Below, one piece after another: positions 17,465-26,625 of a stretch of 64,000 nucleotides of DNA; positions within the stretch are counted from its first letter, which is position 1, and every line of letters starts with the position of its first letter. The translations under genes and the position numbers were made by a program. The notes beneath the pieces were generated by a model. The model saw nothing but the letters and a program-made list of their open reading frames with translations, had not been told where the DNA came from and made no database searches. Source of the stretch: Mesorhizobium sp. WSM4904 (GTDB taxonomy: Bacteria > Pseudomonadota > Alphaproteobacteria > Rhizobiales > Rhizobiaceae); the NCBI RefSeq assembly GCF_029674545.1, contig NZ_CP121354.1, positions 6,395,001-6,459,000 on the forward strand, given 5' to 3'.

Positions 17465-18379
17465 TTACGCAGCGGTCTTCCTGACCGACAGGTCGATGCC
17501 GCTTTCCGGCCAGCTGTGCGCCTTGACGCTGTTCACGAAAGTCGATGTCGCCGGCGAGAACCGGCGCCCCGCCACGACGACCAGCGAGACCTCCCGCCAG
17601 ACTTCAGGATCGATGACAGGCCTGATTTGCAGACCCGGGATAACGGCGCTAAACTCCGGGATGAAACAAATCCCGAGCCCGCCGGAAACCATGTTCTGGA
17701 TCCAGTCCTCGCGTTCGCTGGCGTAGGAAATCCTGAGCTTCACGCCACGCTCATTGCAGAGGCCGGCAAGGTAGTCCCGATACTCGCAGTTCAGGCGTCT
17801 CAGATAGTTCTCGCCGTCAAGCTCGGAGATGGCGACATTGTCGTTGCGGGCCAGCCGATGGCCGTTGGGGAAGGCCAGAACGAACCGCTCCCGATAGAGC
17901 GGAGTGACGTCGAAGCGTTCCGGAAAACTGTTGCTGGACGCCATGATGGCAACATCGATTTCACCCGCTTCCAGCAATTGCGATAAAGAGGCTGGCACGC
18001 CTTCCACCAGTTGCAACTGAATGCCCTGCTGGCGCCTGTTGAAATCCGCCAGCAGACCGGTGAACCGACGCGGGCCAATGGTGCACATGACCCCGACCTT
18101 CAGATTTGCGTTTTCCAGGCACAGGAACCTCGATGCCTCCTGCCGAACGCCGGTCACCTCGTCGAGTATCTGCTGAAATCGTGGCCGAAGAAGCGCACCC
18201 AGATCCGTCAGATGTGTCAGGTTTCTTTCGCGGCGAAACAGCAAGCCGCCGACTTCATCCTCCAGCTGTTGGATTGCGCGAGACAGCGCCGGCTGGGTGA
18301 CGTTGCACTTCTCGCCGGCGCGCGTGAAGTTTCGTGTCTCGCACACGGCCAGGAAGTAGCGGATGTGATGAATGTCCAT
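17465..18379 (-). CDS. LysR-family transcriptional regulator
   Basis: A 304-residue LysR regulator with DNA-binding segment RAGEKCNVTQPALSRAIQQL. It is paralogous to the regulators at 7096 and 13842. Its effector domain has RRLNCEYRDYLAGLCNERG, with a Cys matching the one in the 13842 protein and a second Cys 12 residues later. It is transcribed leftwards, toward the cupin operon, with a RIME-like repeat in the 295-base gap between them. Targets may be the cupin operon or the small exported proteins upstream. Confidence 0.88.
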   Translation of the reverse strand: MDIHHIRYFLAVCETRNFTRAGEKCNVTQPALSRAIQQLEDEVGGLLFRRERNLTHLTDLGALLRPRFQQILDEVTGVRQEASRFLCLENANLKVGVMCTIGPRRFTGLLADFNRRQQGIQLQLVEGVPASLSQLLEAGEIDVAIMASSNSFPERFDVTPLYRERFVLAFPNGHRLARNDNVAISELDGENYLRRLNCEYRDYLAGLCNERGVKLRISYASEREDWIQNMVSGGLGICFIPEFSAVIPGLQIRPVIDPEVWREVSLVVVAGRRFSPATSTFVNSVKAHSWPESGIDLSVRKTAA

Positions 18380-18550
18380 GCGGGTCGTCCCTCAACTGCA
18401 TCGGTGCATCTGCAGGCTCGAACCCTGCCGCAATGCATTCCATCACGCCAATGCAGGGGGGCTATAAAGTCGATAGCGTTTCGTCATGACAGATGGCGGG
18501 CCAGGAGACCCGCCATCGAAGCGTCCGATAATGGTCGCCGTCCGGGAGTA

Positions 18551-18826
18551 TCAGCTGTGGTGGCCGAGGGCGAAGAGCTGGGCGCAGAACTGGGCGTGCG
18601 GTTTGCTCATGGCGGCGTCGTTGCATTCCTTCATCATCGCGTCCTGGGTGGTCTTCGGCGTGGCTTTCCACGCGACCTCGAAATCGGCACTCGACTTCAT
18701 CGTCTGCATGCCGGAATCGGTGAAGAAGGGCTGCATGTTGGACGGCTCGTCGAGCGCGCCGGCGAACGCAACGCCGCCGAGCATGGAAAGTGCAAATGCG
18801 CCGATGCAGATAGCTTTGATATTCAT
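18551..18826 (-). CDS. Small exported protein, first of a paralogous pair
   Basis: A 91-residue protein with a clear signal peptide (MNIKAICIGAFALSMLGGV, cleavage near AFAGA). The mature part is about 70 residues, ending with NDAAMSKPHAQFCAQLFALG. The next gene upstream (19017-19292) has the same length, the same layout and the same C-terminal motif, so the two arose by duplication. Each mature protein has two Cys residues that could form a disulfide in the periplasm. AAGGAT precedes the ATG at 18826. I do not recognise the family and assign no function. Confidence 0.7.
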   Translation of the reverse strand: MNIKAICIGAFALSMLGGVAFAGALDEPSNMQPFFTDSGMQTMKSSADFEVAWKATPKTTQDAMMKECNDAAMSKPHAQFCAQLFALGHHS

Positions 18827-19016
18827 GGTAGGATCCTTCTTAGGAGTTGTGCAATCGCCCCTTTGACGACCGCGCTGATGACCGGCAGCATTTTTGAACT
18901 CTATTGTTTCCGCTTGCCGAGGTGGACTTTGCTTCATCCGGCGCTCAACTCGCCAATGCCACCTGAGAATGGAGTTTATGCCGGTTCTGCATTCCGAGGG
19001 TGCTCGGCGAGCACCG

Positions 19017-19292
19017 CTAATTGGCTCCGCCCAAAGCAAGCACATTGGCGCAAAACCGGGCGTGGGGTTTGCTCATCGCCGGGTCGTTGCACGCCTTCGT
19101 CATCTTGACGCGGTCGTGCTTCGGCATGGCGAACCAGGCCTTCTTGAACCCAGCCATAGGTTTCATCGTCTTCATCGCGGCGTCCGTGTAGAACGTCGGC
19201 AATGCGGCAAGATCGCTGAAGGGGTCGGCGGACGCCGGATTTGCGCCAAGACTCATGGCAAGCGCCGCCATGCAGGTGAGTTTTGCTCTCAT
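19017..19292 (-). CDS. Small exported protein, second of a paralogous pair
   Basis: A 91-residue protein with a signal peptide (MRAKLTCMAALAMSLGANPASA). The mature part carries FYTDAAMKTMKPMAGFKKAW and ends NDPAMSKPHARFCANVLALGG, matching the gene at 18551. The two genes are separated by 190 bases on the same strand. Tandem ATG codons lie at 19295 and 19292 with GGAGG 4 and 7 bases upstream; I took the second for its better spacing. It is divergent from the patatin-fold gene at 19509. Function unknown. Confidence 0.7.
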   Translation of the reverse strand: MRAKLTCMAALAMSLGANPASADPFSDLAALPTFYTDAAMKTMKPMAGFKKAWFAMPKHDRVKMTKACNDPAMSKPHARFCANVLALGGAN

Positions 19293-19508
19293 CATTTGTC
19301 CTCCGGTTCCAGGCCGCGGCTCCAGCAACGGCGCCAAAGCAGCGTTCATCGTCTGGCCTGATCGGAGGAAGAGTGCGGCGCACGAGGACCGGCAGCCAAT
19401 GCAATCTGCCTATGGACTTCATGCCACCTTGGCATTTCGGCTGAACAAGAAGATGCGGCAGTCTCTCTCCAGTCGCCTTGTCGACAATCTTGGGATGGAG
19501 ACCAAACG

Positions 19509-20366
19509 ATGCTTACCCAGCCCGCAACGAGAACAGACCAAGCCATCGCGTCAGTCGCGGATCTTGGTATGGAAAACCGGACGATCGACATCGTGCTGGC
19601 AAACGATGCACATGGCGCTTTCGTCTGGGGCGTGCTCGATCGCCTGCTGGACGAGCCGAGCTGCAGCGTCAGCGGCGTCACCGCGTCGGGCTTTGCAGCG
19701 ATGGAGGCGGCGGTCTTTGCCTATGGCCTCAGCGTCGGCGGCAGGCGCGGCGCGCGGACGGCGCTCGCCAATTTCTGGCGGCGCGTCAGCCACGCCTCGA
19801 TTTTCGCCGACGGCAGAGCCAGCCTGCTTCGATCCGTCCTGGAACAGTCAATCGACCTCGAGCAAATCCGTGCCGAAGACTGCCCGGTGAAACTTGGCGT
19901 CATGGTCGTCAACGCGCGCACGGATGCGATGAAGGTATTCACAAGCGACCAGTTGTCCATCGATGCGATCGTGGCGGCGGCTACGATCCCCTTCCTCTCG
20001 CTGCCTGTCGAGATCGACGGCGACATTTATTGGGGTGACGGCGACGTTTTGCAGTCGCCACCTGTCCTATCACCTGAAGCTCGCCATCGCCTGGTTGTCA
20101 CCGGCAGACCGTCCGTGTTCACCACACCGTGTCCGGACCGCAGCCTCGCAGCCAGTCATTGCGTGACCAAATGTGCGCCGGTTCACACCATATTCGACAG
20201 TCGATACCGTACCGGAGCTCCGCTGCTCCTGCGGCCGTGGATCGACTGGGGCGAACTGACCGACATGCGCGACAGGGGGCGGCAGCGTGCAGCAGACTGG
20301 CTTGCCGCTGATCCCCTCCGCACCGATGCAACCACGGCCGCAGGCTGCGAAAGACGATACGTCTAG
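19509..20366 (+). CDS. Patatin-fold protein lacking the catalytic serine (probable pseudoenzyme)
   Basis: A 285-residue protein that aligns along its length with rhizobial patatin-like phospholipases (GAFVWGVLDRLLDEP, AVFAYGLSVGGRRGAR, FWRRVS, ATIPFLSLPVEIDGDIYW). The active site is destroyed. The oxyanion loop GGGxxG is ANDAHG (residues 31-36), the nucleophile elbow GTSAG is ASGFA (residues 59-63, Ser to Gly), and the Asp motif DGG is DGD with an inserted Gly (177-179). The middle section after WRRVS is also shorter than in active homologues. The frame is otherwise open and has GGAG upstream, so it may be a maintained non-catalytic protein rather than a pseudogene. A terminator follows at 20424. 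Confidence 0.75.
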   Translation: MLTQPATRTDQAIASVADLGMENRTIDIVLANDAHGAFVWGVLDRLLDEPSCSVSGVTASGFAAMEAAVFAYGLSVGGRRGARTALANFWRRVSHASIFADGRASLLRSVLEQSIDLEQIRAEDCPVKLGVMVVNARTDAMKVFTSDQLSIDAIVAAATIPFLSLPVEIDGDIYWGDGDVLQSPPVLSPEARHRLVVTGRPSVFTTPCPDRSLAASHCVTKCAPVHTIFDSRYRTGAPLLLRPWIDWGELTDMRDRGRQRAADWLAADPLRTDATTAAGCERRYV

Positions 20367-20423
20367 GCGCCTCGCTCCCGCCTAGCCGCGCCTGCTTCGC
20401 ATACTCCCGAATGCAGGCGCCAA

Positions 20424-20455
20424 GCCCTCCGGTGTCTCCCGCCGGAGGGCTTTTT
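20424..20455 (+). terminator. Rho-independent terminator
   Basis: A perfect 9-base-pair stem, GCCCTCCGG (20424-20432) with CCGGAGGGC (20442-20450), has a 9-base loop and is followed at once by five T residues. It ends the patatin-fold gene and insulates the bufferin operon that starts 145 bases further on. Confidence 0.85.
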
Positions 20456-20600
20456 CGCGTCGCCTCCCGGGACATAGTGACTGCGTATCAATTCCATGCC
20501 GAGACAGCATTTCAGCTCGGCACCCCGATCGGAGAGACTGATTTTGCAGACGGGCCCAAGGCCGGTCTTTCTCTCGAAACGCCAACCAGGAGACAAGCCT

Positions 20601-20870
20601 GTGATCAACACCAAGACCCTCATCGGATCGGCCCTCGCTGCCGCCACTTCCCTTGCCGCGACGGCGGCCTATAGCGGCCCCGCCGCCAAGCCCAGCTTCG
20701 CCTTCGAGAAGTGCTACGGCGTCGTCAAGGCGGGCCAGAACGACTGCCAGACCGCGACGCATTCCTGCGCCGGCACCGCGACCGCCGACAACCAGCCGGA
20801 TTCCTGGCTCTACGTGCCCGCCGGCAGCTGCGCCAAGATCGCGGGCGGCAGCGACAAGCCGAAAGCCTGA
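20601..20870 (+). CDS. bufA1: BufA-type bufferin precursor (DUF2282, copper-binding RiPP)
   Basis: An 89-residue precursor peptide. It has a signal peptide (about residues 1-25, [18 protein letters not shown]) and a core with four Cys residues, at 38 (EKCYGV), 49 (NDCQT), 56 (HSCAG) and 77 (GSCAK). This spacing and the ending KIAGGSDKP match the DUF2282/BufA1 family. In Caulobacter the family is reported to be modified by an MNIO enzyme at the central cysteines and exported to the periplasm, where it sequesters copper. The start is GTG at 20601, placing the signal peptide at the N-terminus. It is followed 43 bases later by the maturase gene. Confidence 0.92.
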   Translation: MINTKTLIGSALAAATSLAATAAYSGPAAKPSFAFEKCYGVVKAGQNDCQTATHSCAGTATADNQPDSWLYVPAGSCAKIAGGSDKPKA

Positions 20871-20913
20871 ACGATCCAGACTTCTTGCCAACCCTCCAGA
20901 ATGGAGCAGACCG

Positions 20914-21939
20914 ATGTCCCGTGCGTTTCAGCCCCTCGCGATCCCCGCATCGGCGGGCATCGGTCTTCGCTCCCCCCACATCAACGAAATGCTGACCAGG
21001 CGACCCTCGGCCGGCTGGCTGGAGGTTCATGCCGAGAACTACATGGGGGACGGCGCAGGCGTCGAGGCGCTGGAGCGGCTGCGCCAGACCTATCCGCTGT
21101 CGGTGCATGGCGTCGGCCTGTCGCTGGGCAGCGCGCGAGGCTTGGACCGCGATCATCTGGAGCGACTGCGCAGGGTCTGCGAGCGCTTCCAGCCCGATCT
21201 CGTTTCCGAGCATCTGGCCTGGAGCGTCGCCGACGGCGCCTACCTCAACGATCTGCTGCCTCTGCGCTACGACGAAGAGGCGCTGGCGATCGTCGCGCGC
21301 AATGTCGATACCGTCCAGGAAACATTGAAGCGGCAGGTGCTGATCGAAAACCTGTCTGCCTATGTCGCGTTTGCGGACTCCTCGATGAACGAGGCCGAGT
21401 TCCTGGCCGAGCTCGTTGAGCGGACCGGCTGCGGCCTGCTGCTGGACGTCAACAACGTCCATGTCTCGGCGCACAACCTGCAGTATGACGCCAAGGCCTT
21501 CATCGACGCGCTGCCTGAGCAGGCTATCGGCGAGATCCATCTTGCCGGTCATGCCACCAATCGGGTCGGAACCGATACCGTGCTCATCGACGACCATGGT
21601 TCGCGCGTGCCGCCGGCCGTCTGGGCTCTCTATGAGCACGCCATAGATCGGCTCGGGCCACGCCCGACGTTGATCGAGTGGGACACCGACGTTCCGGTTC
21701 TCGATGTGCTGCTTGGCGAAGCCATGTGGGCCGACATGCTCACCGCTTCGATCATGTTCAGCCGCAAGCAGGCTGCGAGACAGGCCGCGGCAGCCACGCC
21801 CCGTTCCGTACCCCCTACCCCCTTTGAAAACGTGAGGACCAGCATGCCTGTTCTCGCGGCATTTGCTGCGGCCAAGGCCGGGCCTGCCATGTCGAACGCC
21901 TTAACGCCGATGGAGGGACGATACGATGCTGCCGCTTGA
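20914..21939 (+). CDS. bufB1: MNIO family bufferin maturase (DUF692)
   Basis: A 341-residue multinuclear non-heme iron oxidase-fold (TIM barrel) enzyme. Metal-ligand motifs are present in order: VHGVGLSLG, SEHLAW, ENLSAYV, LLDVNNVHVSAHN, GEIHLAGH, DDHGSRV and LIEWDTDVP. This family modifies cysteines of the cognate precursor peptide, reported as thiooxazole formation in bufferins. A Pro/Ala-rich tail of about 60 residues follows the barrel. The ATG at 20914 has GGAG 7 bases upstream. The gene overlaps bufC by 14 bases, a sign of coupled translation. Confidence 0.93.
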   Translation: MSRAFQPLAIPASAGIGLRSPHINEMLTRRPSAGWLEVHAENYMGDGAGVEALERLRQTYPLSVHGVGLSLGSARGLDRDHLERLRRVCERFQPDLVSEHLAWSVADGAYLNDLLPLRYDEEALAIVARNVDTVQETLKRQVLIENLSAYVAFADSSMNEAEFLAELVERTGCGLLLDVNNVHVSAHNLQYDAKAFIDALPEQAIGEIHLAGHATNRVGTDTVLIDDHGSRVPPAVWALYEHAIDRLGPRPTLIEWDTDVPVLDVLLGEAMWADMLTASIMFSRKQAARQAAAATPRSVPPTPFENVRTSMPVLAAFAAAKAGPAMSNALTPMEGRYDAAA

Positions 21940-22711
21940 ACACCTGCAGACCACCATGGCGCGCTCGGTGCTTGCTACCGAACCAATGATTTTCGCGAAA
22001 ATGCTGACCGCCGGCAAGGCCGATCCACGGGCGCGCCTGCGCATCTACCAGAACAATACGCGCAGCTCGCTCACCGCGGTGCTGATGGCGGTGTTTCCTG
22101 TCACCGTTCGCCTGGTGGACGAACGGTTCTTCCGCTATGCGGCGTGCGAGTTCATTCGACGCCATCCGCCGGTTGAATCGCGCCTTGCGCGCTATGGTGC
22201 CGGCTTCCCGCGCTTCCTCAAGACGATCGACACGCTGTCCGACATGCCGATCGTCGCCGAAACGGCGCGGCTCGAATGGGCCATCGCCGAGGCGCTCGAT
22301 ACGGCTTCGCTGCCGGCCCGCAGCCTCGCAGAATACGACAACACCGACCTCGGGCTCTCGCCGGATATCCTGCTCCAACCCTCGCTGCGCCTGATCGTCT
22401 CGCACTGGTCGATCCTGTCGGTATGGATGGCGCATCAACAGGAGACGGCGGTCGACGAAAACATCACCTGGGCAAGGCGCCCCGAACGCGTGGCGTTGTG
22501 GCGATCGGGAAACTATGTGCGGCTTTTTCTGCTCGACCGCGCGAGCTTCGCTTTCTGGCATTCGCTAAAGCATGGTTTGGGCCTCGAGCATGCCACTGGC
22601 CGCGCCTTGGCGCTCGACCCGGCCTTCGACCTGGTTTCGGCCCTTGTGCGTCTGTTCCGCGACAGGCTCGTCACCGACGTGCGGGTCGCCTCGAATTCCC
22701 CTTCAAACTGA
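21926..22711 (+). CDS. bufC1: HvfC/BufC-type RiPP maturation partner (DUF2063)
   Basis: A 261-residue protein whose N-terminal half matches the DUF2063 (HvfC/BufC) DNA-binding-like domain: RLRIYQNNTRSSLTAVLMAV, FPVTVRLVDERFFR and the later ARLEWAIAEA. In related systems this partner binds the precursor and hands it to the MNIO enzyme. It lies between bufB, which it overlaps, and the DoxX gene, which starts 11 bases later. Assignment rests on motif and context, both strong. Confidence 0.9.
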   Translation: MLPLEHLQTTMARSVLATEPMIFAKMLTAGKADPRARLRIYQNNTRSSLTAVLMAVFPVTVRLVDERFFRYAACEFIRRHPPVESRLARYGAGFPRFLKTIDTLSDMPIVAETARLEWAIAEALDTASLPARSLAEYDNTDLGLSPDILLQPSLRLIVSHWSILSVWMAHQQETAVDENITWARRPERVALWRSGNYVRLFLLDRASFAFWHSLKHGLGLEHATGRALALDPAFDLVSALVRLFRDRLVTDVRVASNSPSN

Positions 22712-22722
22712 CGGAGACGGTT

Positions 22723-23199
22723 ATGACCGCAATATCGGAGCAATCCTCGTCCAACCCGGCCGGCTTTGTCGGCCTCTACAGGCGTATCATCAAGCTGCCC
22801 GAACACATTCCGTTCTCATTGGTTCAGCTCGCCGCGCGCGTGGCGGTGGCCCATGTCTTCTGGCAATCGGCGCAGAGCAAGCTGGCATCCTGGCCGGTCA
22901 CGCTGCAGCTCTTCGCCAACGAATACAATCTGCCATTCATCGATCCGTCGATCGCGGCGCCATTGGCGACCGCCGCCGAACTCACGGGCTCGGTTCTGGT
23001 CTTCTTTGGGGCCTTCTCGCGTCTCGGCGCGCTGATGCTGATCGGCGTGGTCTCCGTCATCCAGATCTTCGTCTATCCAGAGAACTGGGCGGAGCATCTG
23101 CTGTGGGCGTCGCTGCTGCTTCTGGTGCTGTCACGCGGCGCCGGTGTCTTCTCGCTCGACTATGTCGCCGAGCGAGCCCTTTCGGCATCCAGAAAATGA
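22723..23199 (+). CDS. DoxX family membrane protein of the bufferin operon
   Basis: A 158-residue protein with four membrane helices in the DoxX arrangement (LVQLAARVAVAHVFWQSAQSK, then three more ending WASLLLLVLSRGAGVFSLD). DoxX-type proteins are standard members of bufferin/Hvf gene clusters. Their role is unproven, perhaps redox support at the membrane. The ATG at 22723 is preceded by GGAGA. The gene is fourth in the operon. Confidence 0.88.
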   Translation: MTAISEQSSSNPAGFVGLYRRIIKLPEHIPFSLVQLAARVAVAHVFWQSAQSKLASWPVTLQLFANEYNLPFIDPSIAAPLATAAELTGSVLVFFGAFSRLGALMLIGVVSVIQIFVYPENWAEHLLWASLLLLVLSRGAGVFSLDYVAERALSASRK

Positions 23200-23226
23200 A
23201 CATTCCGACCGGGTGGGAAAAGCACG

Positions 23227-23934
23227 GTGCACATCTTCATCGTTCACGCCCACCCCGAGCCCGACAGCTTCAATGGCGCCCTCACCCGCACAGCGCAGGA
23301 GGCGTTGTCCACGGCGGGACACGAAGTGGTCGTCTCCGATCTCTACGCCATGGGCTTCAATCCAGTATCGGATCGCCGCAACTTTACGACCGTGCACGAT
23401 GCGAACTACTACCGCCAGCAGGCCGAGGAGGCGAATGCGGCTGCCCACGACGGGTTTGCTCCAGACATCCAGGCGGAGATGGACAAGCTTTTCTGGTGCG
23501 ATGCGTTGATCCTGCAGTTTCCGCTCTGGTGGTTCGGGCTGCCGGCGATCCTCAAGGGCTGGGTCGACCGGGTGTTCGCGTCAGGTGGCCGCATTTATGG
23601 CGGCGGCAAATGGTATGACCGCGGCGTCTTCGCAGGAAAGCGCGCCATGTGCTCCGTCACGATCGGCGGACCGCCGCCGATCTATTCCAGCCGCGGCCTG
23701 AACGGCCCAATCGCCGAGATCCTGTTCCCAATCAACCACGGCATGCTCTACTTTGTCGGCTTCACGGTGATCGAGCCGTTTCTGGTGCACGCACCAGCGC
23801 GCATCAGCGACGATGAGCGCCAGACGTGCCTCGATCGCTACCGTGAACGCGTCCTCAGCCTCGCTCATGCTCCGACCATCGCGTATCCGAAGCTTGCGGA
23901 ATTCGACGATACGCATGTTTTGAAGTCGACGTGA
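23227..23934 (+). CDS. NAD(P)H dehydrogenase (quinone), flavodoxin fold
   Basis: A 235-residue flavodoxin-like protein of the NQO1/KefF/MdaB group. It has the FMN/FAD-binding N-terminus IFIVHAHPEPDSFN and the isoalloxazine-side motif QFPLWWFGLPAILKGWVDRV, followed by GGKWYDRGVFAGKRA. Two-electron reduction of quinones avoids semiquinone radicals. It starts (GTG) 28 bases after the DoxX gene, so it is probably co-transcribed with the bufferin genes. That makes sense because copper stress and quinone redox cycling are linked (inference). Confidence 0.87.
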   Translation: MHIFIVHAHPEPDSFNGALTRTAQEALSTAGHEVVVSDLYAMGFNPVSDRRNFTTVHDANYYRQQAEEANAAAHDGFAPDIQAEMDKLFWCDALILQFPLWWFGLPAILKGWVDRVFASGGRIYGGGKWYDRGVFAGKRAMCSVTIGGPPPIYSSRGLNGPIAEILFPINHGMLYFVGFTVIEPFLVHAPARISDDERQTCLDRYRERVLSLAHAPTIAYPKLAEFDDTHVLKST

Positions 23935-24004
23935 AAAGGCTCTGTCCGGTTCACCAAGCGGTGCGCCGCACGCCGGCCGTGGCCGCGATTTCAATGGGAT
24001 AGGC

Positions 24005-24079
<75 letters not shown>

Positions 24080-24304
24080 CTGCGATGGCGGCGCTTCTGC
24101 CATAATGAACCGGCAAGCGCAAGGCCAAGAAAACCTTAAAAACGACGCATGCCGTTGTCGCAAAACCGCCGCGCGGTTTCGGGCGGCATGCATCGAACGC
24201 CACAGCTGTGGAGCCCGCTTCCAGGCAGTCTTCCATGACATGGCGGCACCACAATGATAACTATGCCTGAACCAGAGCCGGCTATACGCCGGCGGGGACG
24301 AACG

Positions 24305-24529
24305 ATGAACGACAAGGCAAATCCACCGAAAAAGGGCGGCGGCGAGCGCCAGGACCGCCTCGCCGAAGCGTTGCGCGCCAACCTGCAGAAACGCAAGGCG
24401 CAGGCGCGCTCCCGGCGCGCCGGCGACGCTGACAAGCAGCGCGCGTGCGACGCTGACAAGCAGCGCGCCTGCGATCCCGATCAGCGGCCGGAGGGCCTGC
24501 CGTCTGCAGGAAAAATGCAGAAAAAGTAA
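24305..24529 (+). CDS. Small basic hypothetical protein upstream of murA
   Basis: A 74-residue, strongly charged protein rich in Lys, Arg and Asp (MNDKANPPKKGGGERQDRL start). It has a predicted helix (AEALRANLQKRKAQAR) and an internal duplication of the octapeptide CDADKQRA. Similar short Lys/Arg-rich reading frames ahead of murA occur in rhizobia, but I know of no function. It is on the same strand as murA, 142 bases upstream. Confidence 0.6.
   Translation: MNDKANPPKKGGGERQDRLAEALRANLQKRKAQARSRRAGDADKQRACDADKQRACDPDQRPEGLPSAGKMQKK
24424..24471 (+). repeat. Tandem 24-base repeat within a small gene
   Basis: Two adjacent 24-base units (24424-24447 and 24448-24471) differ at a single base. 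A weaker third partial unit follows. Because the unit is a multiple of three, copy-number change would lengthen or shorten the protein without a frameshift. Confidence 0.8.
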
Positions 24530-24671
24530 CTCAAATCAGCCACACTGGCCGACCACACTTGGTCCACAGATGGGGAAATCCTATTTCTTGAACCGCGCCG
24601 GCCAATAGTCTAGAGCCGGACATACTCAACCGATTGAAACCGGCCCGTCCGGGCCGAGGGGACGTTCTTTC

Positions 24672-25964
<1,293 letters not shown>

Positions 25965-26013
25965 CGCTTCGCCGCATCCGTTTCGGGCGAGTTGCACCGG
26001 CGGAAAAGACCCA

Positions 26014-26141
26014 CTAGAGCGTGATTGATCTCGATTTTGTCGAGTTCGACACGCTCTAGAATTTTGTTTGAGCATGATCTTTGCCGAACCGCAGGTCCGC
26101 GAAAAGCAAAACCGGTTTCCTCTTTTCGGGATCATGTTCTA
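26014..26141. repeat. RIME-like palindromic repeat
   Basis: Two inverted repeats: CTAGAGCGTG ... CACGCTCTAG (26014-26059) and GAGCATGAT ... ATCATGTTCTA (26070-26141). The second contains the shared core AAACCGGTTTCC. It fills most of the murA to DUF2948 gap. Confidence 0.8.
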
Positions 26142-26181
26142 ACAGAAGCTTGAACCGTCAACCTTCAGGTGCGCATACCGC

Positions 26182-26616
26182 ATGGCCGCTCTCAAGCTCA
26201 TCGCGCTCGACGACCAGGACCTGAGCATCGTCTCGGCCCATGTTCAGGACGCCGTGATGAAGGTCTCCGACCTCGAATACCTGCCGGCGGCCAAACGCTT
26301 CGTGCTGAGCATGAACCGCTTCGTCTGGGAGGCGAAGTCCGGCTTGTTTCGCCAGCACAACGAGCGGCGCCAAAGTGTTTTGCATTTCGACCGGGTGCTC
26401 GGCGCCAAGACCAGCGGCATCGCCCGCGACAAGCCGGCCGAGGTGCTTTCGCTGCTGGCGATCAGCTTCGTTGCGATCAGCAAGCCGGCCGGCATCATCG
26501 AACTGGTGTTTTCCGGAGGCGGCACGATCATGCTCGACGTCGAGTGCATCGAGGCCCGGCTCGCCGACATCGGCGGCGCCTGGGAAGCCACCTCACGCCC
26601 TGTTCACAGGACCTGA
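26182..26616 (+). CDS. DUF2948 family protein
   Basis: A 144-residue protein matching DUF2948 (family start LKLIALDDQDLSIVSAHVQD, then FVLSMNRFVWE and the central SVLHFDRV). It is a conserved alphaproteobacterial protein found almost always between murA and hisD; its function is unknown. It ends 9 bases before hisD, so the two are probably one operon. Confidence 0.9.
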   Translation: MAALKLIALDDQDLSIVSAHVQDAVMKVSDLEYLPAAKRFVLSMNRFVWEAKSGLFRQHNERRQSVLHFDRVLGAKTSGIARDKPAEVLSLLAISFVAISKPAGIIELVFSGGGTIMLDVECIEARLADIGGAWEATSRPVHRT

Positions 26617-26625
26617 GCACAGACA

